This document shows positions 5,832 through 5,946 of a DNA stretch of 5,946 nt, piece after piece; positions within the stretch are counted from its first letter, which is position 1, and the number at the start of each line of letters is the position of its first letter. Origin of the DNA: Propionibacteriaceae bacterium. GTDB taxonomy: Bacteria > Actinomycetota > Actinomycetes > Propionibacteriales > Propionibacteriaceae. The notes beneath the pieces are model-generated. The model was given only the letters and a program-made list of their open reading frames with translations, did not search any database and had not been told where the DNA came from. Both the position numbers and the translations under genes were made by a program. The stretch is from positions 1 through 5,946 of the forward strand of contig JAGQUI010000184.1 in NCBI GenBank assembly GCA_020438595.1. The letters are read 5' to 3'.

Positions 5832-5946
5832 CCCTTTCGTATCCTCGCGACTTGGTTTACGAAACTCATTCCCGGGTTCAAGCGTCTGGCTAGCCTTTCA
5901 TTGGCGGCACGTGTTGCTTGGATGACGTTTTTGTTCTTGTTGATCG
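5832..5946. other. Low-GC tail without recognisable gene
   Basis: About 115 bases at roughly 51% GC, clearly below the preceding genes, ending in a T-rich run (TTTTTGTTCTTGTTG at 5928-5942). I see no coding frame, terminator hairpin, inverted terminal repeat or integrase signature. The only resemblance is the isolated T-arm-like GGGTTCAAG at 5874-5882. It may be foreign DNA or low-quality assembly end. Confidence 0.5.

Noticed and set aside
5825..5946. Group I or other intron inside the tRNA
   Set aside because: The anticodon 5' stem is already missing before the putative insertion, no 3' exon is found, and the visible tail is too short to show intron core motifs.

Overview
The window is high-GC DNA with tightly packed genes, GC-biased third codon positions, a GTG start and long spurious open frames on the opposite strand. 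This points to an actinomycete. The overall flavour (actinobacterial tRNA leader, B12-type MerR regulator, P450) fits the Pseudonocardia/Streptomyces side of the phylum, but the genus cannot be fixed from sequence alone.

Layout. (1) Bases 1-1200, minus strand: a two-gene unit encoding a long TspO/MBR-like membrane protein, followed 6 bp later by a type 1 (Nudix) isopentenyl-diphosphate isomerase that runs off the left edge. (2) Bases 1201-1345: a divergent control region with a strong Shine-Dalgarno for tspO, a dyad overlapping a weak candidate tspO promoter, and a -10 box almost abutting the regulator start. (3) Bases 1346-2179, plus strand: a MerR-family regulator with a cobalamin-binding domain of the CarH/LitR photoreceptor type, including the W-x9-EH motif. 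(4) Bases 2180-5687, minus strand: a convergent set transcribed in the order glycosyltransferase (MGDG-synthase/GT28 type), cytochrome P450, SAM-dependent methyltransferase. The glycosyltransferase and P450 are 2 bp apart. The methyltransferase stop directly abuts the regulator stop. (5) Bases 5688-5946: a divergent promoter island, a GC hairpin and the 5' half of a tRNA (tRNA-Asp-like) whose 3' half is missing. The tRNA fragment breaks into a roughly 51% GC tail with no gene.

Working together (inference). CarH/LitR proteins are dark repressors, released by light through adenosylcobalamin, and they classically control carotenoid genes. IDI supplies the IPP/DMAPP balance for isoprenoids. TspO-like proteins and UbiE/CrtT-like methyltransferases recur next to LitR in actinobacteria. 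The P450 and glycosyltransferase could oxidise and glycosylate an isoprenoid or membrane lipid. No core crt gene (phytoene synthase, desaturase, cyclase) lies in the window, so a light-responsive isoprenoid-tailoring locus is a hypothesis, not a demonstrated system.
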